From Candidatus Kaiserbacteria bacterium (GTDB lineage: Bacteria; Patescibacteriota; Minisyncoccia; Phycocordibacterales; Phycocordibacteraceae), in contig JACOXQ010000002.1 of the NCBI GenBank assembly GCA_016182285.1, positions 1-5,994 of the forward strand: DNA of 5,994 bases, read 5' to 3'. Both the position numbers and the translations under genes were made by a program. Positions 5,835 to 5,994 of this stretch are shown here, in pieces; position 1 is the stretch's first letter, and each line of letters opens with the position of its first letter. The notes below the pieces were generated by a model that saw only the letters and a program-made list of their open reading frames with translations, did not search any database and was not told where the DNA came from.

Positions 5835-5843
5835 AGTATACCA
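5835..5843 (-). promoter_or_regulatory. Extended -10 promoter for the coiled-coil/pilC/pilin unit
   Basis: On the minus strand TGG directly precedes TATACT, which together match the extended -10 consensus TGnTATAAT with one difference. No good -35 hexamer is found 16-18 bases upstream, which extended -10 promoters tolerate. Transcription would start near 5828, within about two bases of the ATG at 5826, giving a leaderless or nearly leaderless message. Its position just after a terminator and before the first gene supports it. Confidence 0.55.
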
Positions 5844-5876
5844 CCGCGCCATCGCACTGATGCGGTTGTGTATAGA

Positions 5877-5904
5877 AAAAGCCCGCGGCATGCCGCGGGC
5901 TTTT
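5877..5904 (-). terminator. Intrinsic terminator of the upstream gene
   Basis: A perfect 28-base palindrome has arms 5877-5890 and 5891-5904. The GC-only outer core GCCCGCGGC pairs with GCCGCGGGC across a central AT, flanked by four A and four T. In minus-strand RNA the hairpin is followed by five U then C. It lies 15 bases after the TAA that ends the upstream reading frame, and just before the promoter of the next unit. By symmetry it may work in both directions. Confidence 0.85.
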
Positions 5905-5919
5905 GAAACACGAACTGCT

Positions 5920-5994
5920 TTACCGAACGGGAAGGATTGGACACCACTTGTCCACCCTCGCTTTCGCCCGCATCTTCCAGAGCGCGTACATCTC
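5920..5994 (-). CDS. C-terminal 24 codons of an unidentified gene
   Basis: One minus-strand frame is open from the right window edge and ends at TAA (5922-5920), encoding EMYALWKMRAKARVDKWCPI and four more residues. The piece is basic, with two Trp and one Cys. It is too short to name. Support for a real gene comes from the intrinsic terminator 15 bases downstream and from the orientation shared with all neighbours. Another minus-strand frame is also open here but would read through the terminator, so it is less likely. Confidence 0.5.
   Translation of the reverse strand, partial: EMYALWKMRAKARVDKWCPILPVR

Noticed and set aside
719..5994. Recoding of UGA to glycine, as in some Patescibacteria
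   Set aside because: TGA is used as the natural stop of the FimT-like and PilW-like genes in ATGA overlaps, and no conserved glycine is encoded by TGA in the domains read.
1..5994. tRNA, rRNA, CRISPR, insertion sequence or attachment site
   Set aside because: The window is almost fully covered by protein genes; the only strong palindromes are the two terminators, and no spaced repeats or transposase motifs were seen.

Overview
This window is a compact stretch of bacterial chromosome with every recognisable gene on the minus strand, so it reads from right to left. Most of it is a type IV pilus (T4P) / pseudopilin assembly locus. It most resembles a Candidate Phyla Radiation (Patescibacteria, Parcubacteria-like) genome. 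The reasons are very tight gene packing, overlapping start and stop codons, the style of the pilin (GFTLIELLVVIAIIGILS), small minor pilins carrying motifs such as YLAQEGIE and FYAADAGLEC, and a LigA with a QWSFNDAF segment. The lineage is an inference from protein style and was not tested by a search. TAA, TAG and TGA all end real genes, so the UGA-as-glycine code of some Patescibacteria is not in use here. Base composition looks roughly balanced.

Layout in transcription order. At the right edge are the last 24 codons of an unidentified gene (5994-5920), followed by a strong palindromic terminator (5904-5877). A likely extended -10 promoter (5843-5835) then starts a new unit: a small coiled-coil protein of unknown function (5826-5494), the inner-membrane platform protein PilC/GspF (5490-4285), and a probable major pilin (4238-3798). 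An 18-bp-stem terminator (3767-3728) closes this unit. Only about 10 bases later begins the prepilin peptidase PilD (3717-2950), and after it four minor prepilins: FimT/GspH-like (2989-2324), PilW/GspJ-like (2327-1821), PilV/GspI-like (1824-1231) and PilX/GspK-like (1240-719). These overlap each other by 40, 4, 4 and 10 bases. Two bases after the last prepilin, the NAD+-dependent DNA ligase gene ligA starts (716) and runs off the left edge.

How the genes fit together. PilD would cleave the leader peptides of all five prepilins in the window. PilC would be the membrane platform on which an ATPase, not in the window, drives assembly. The four minor prepilins look like a tip/priming complex, and the protein at 4238-3798 is the bulk fibre subunit. 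The terminator between pilin and PilD suggests that pilin is made in excess over the processing and tip proteins. PilB, PilT and PilM/N/O are not encoded here and must lie elsewhere, possibly upstream.

No completely new system is evident. The points most worth a second look are: an altered cysteine motif and altered catalytic-loop residues in PilD; ligA hard-wired to the end of the minor pilin cluster; the unknown coiled-coil protein leading the operon; promoter-like boxes lying almost on top of start codons; a heptamer repeat in the PilX-like leader; and an even cysteine count in all five pilins. No RNA gene, CRISPR array, insertion sequence or attachment site was seen, and there is no stretch over 300 bases without a gene.
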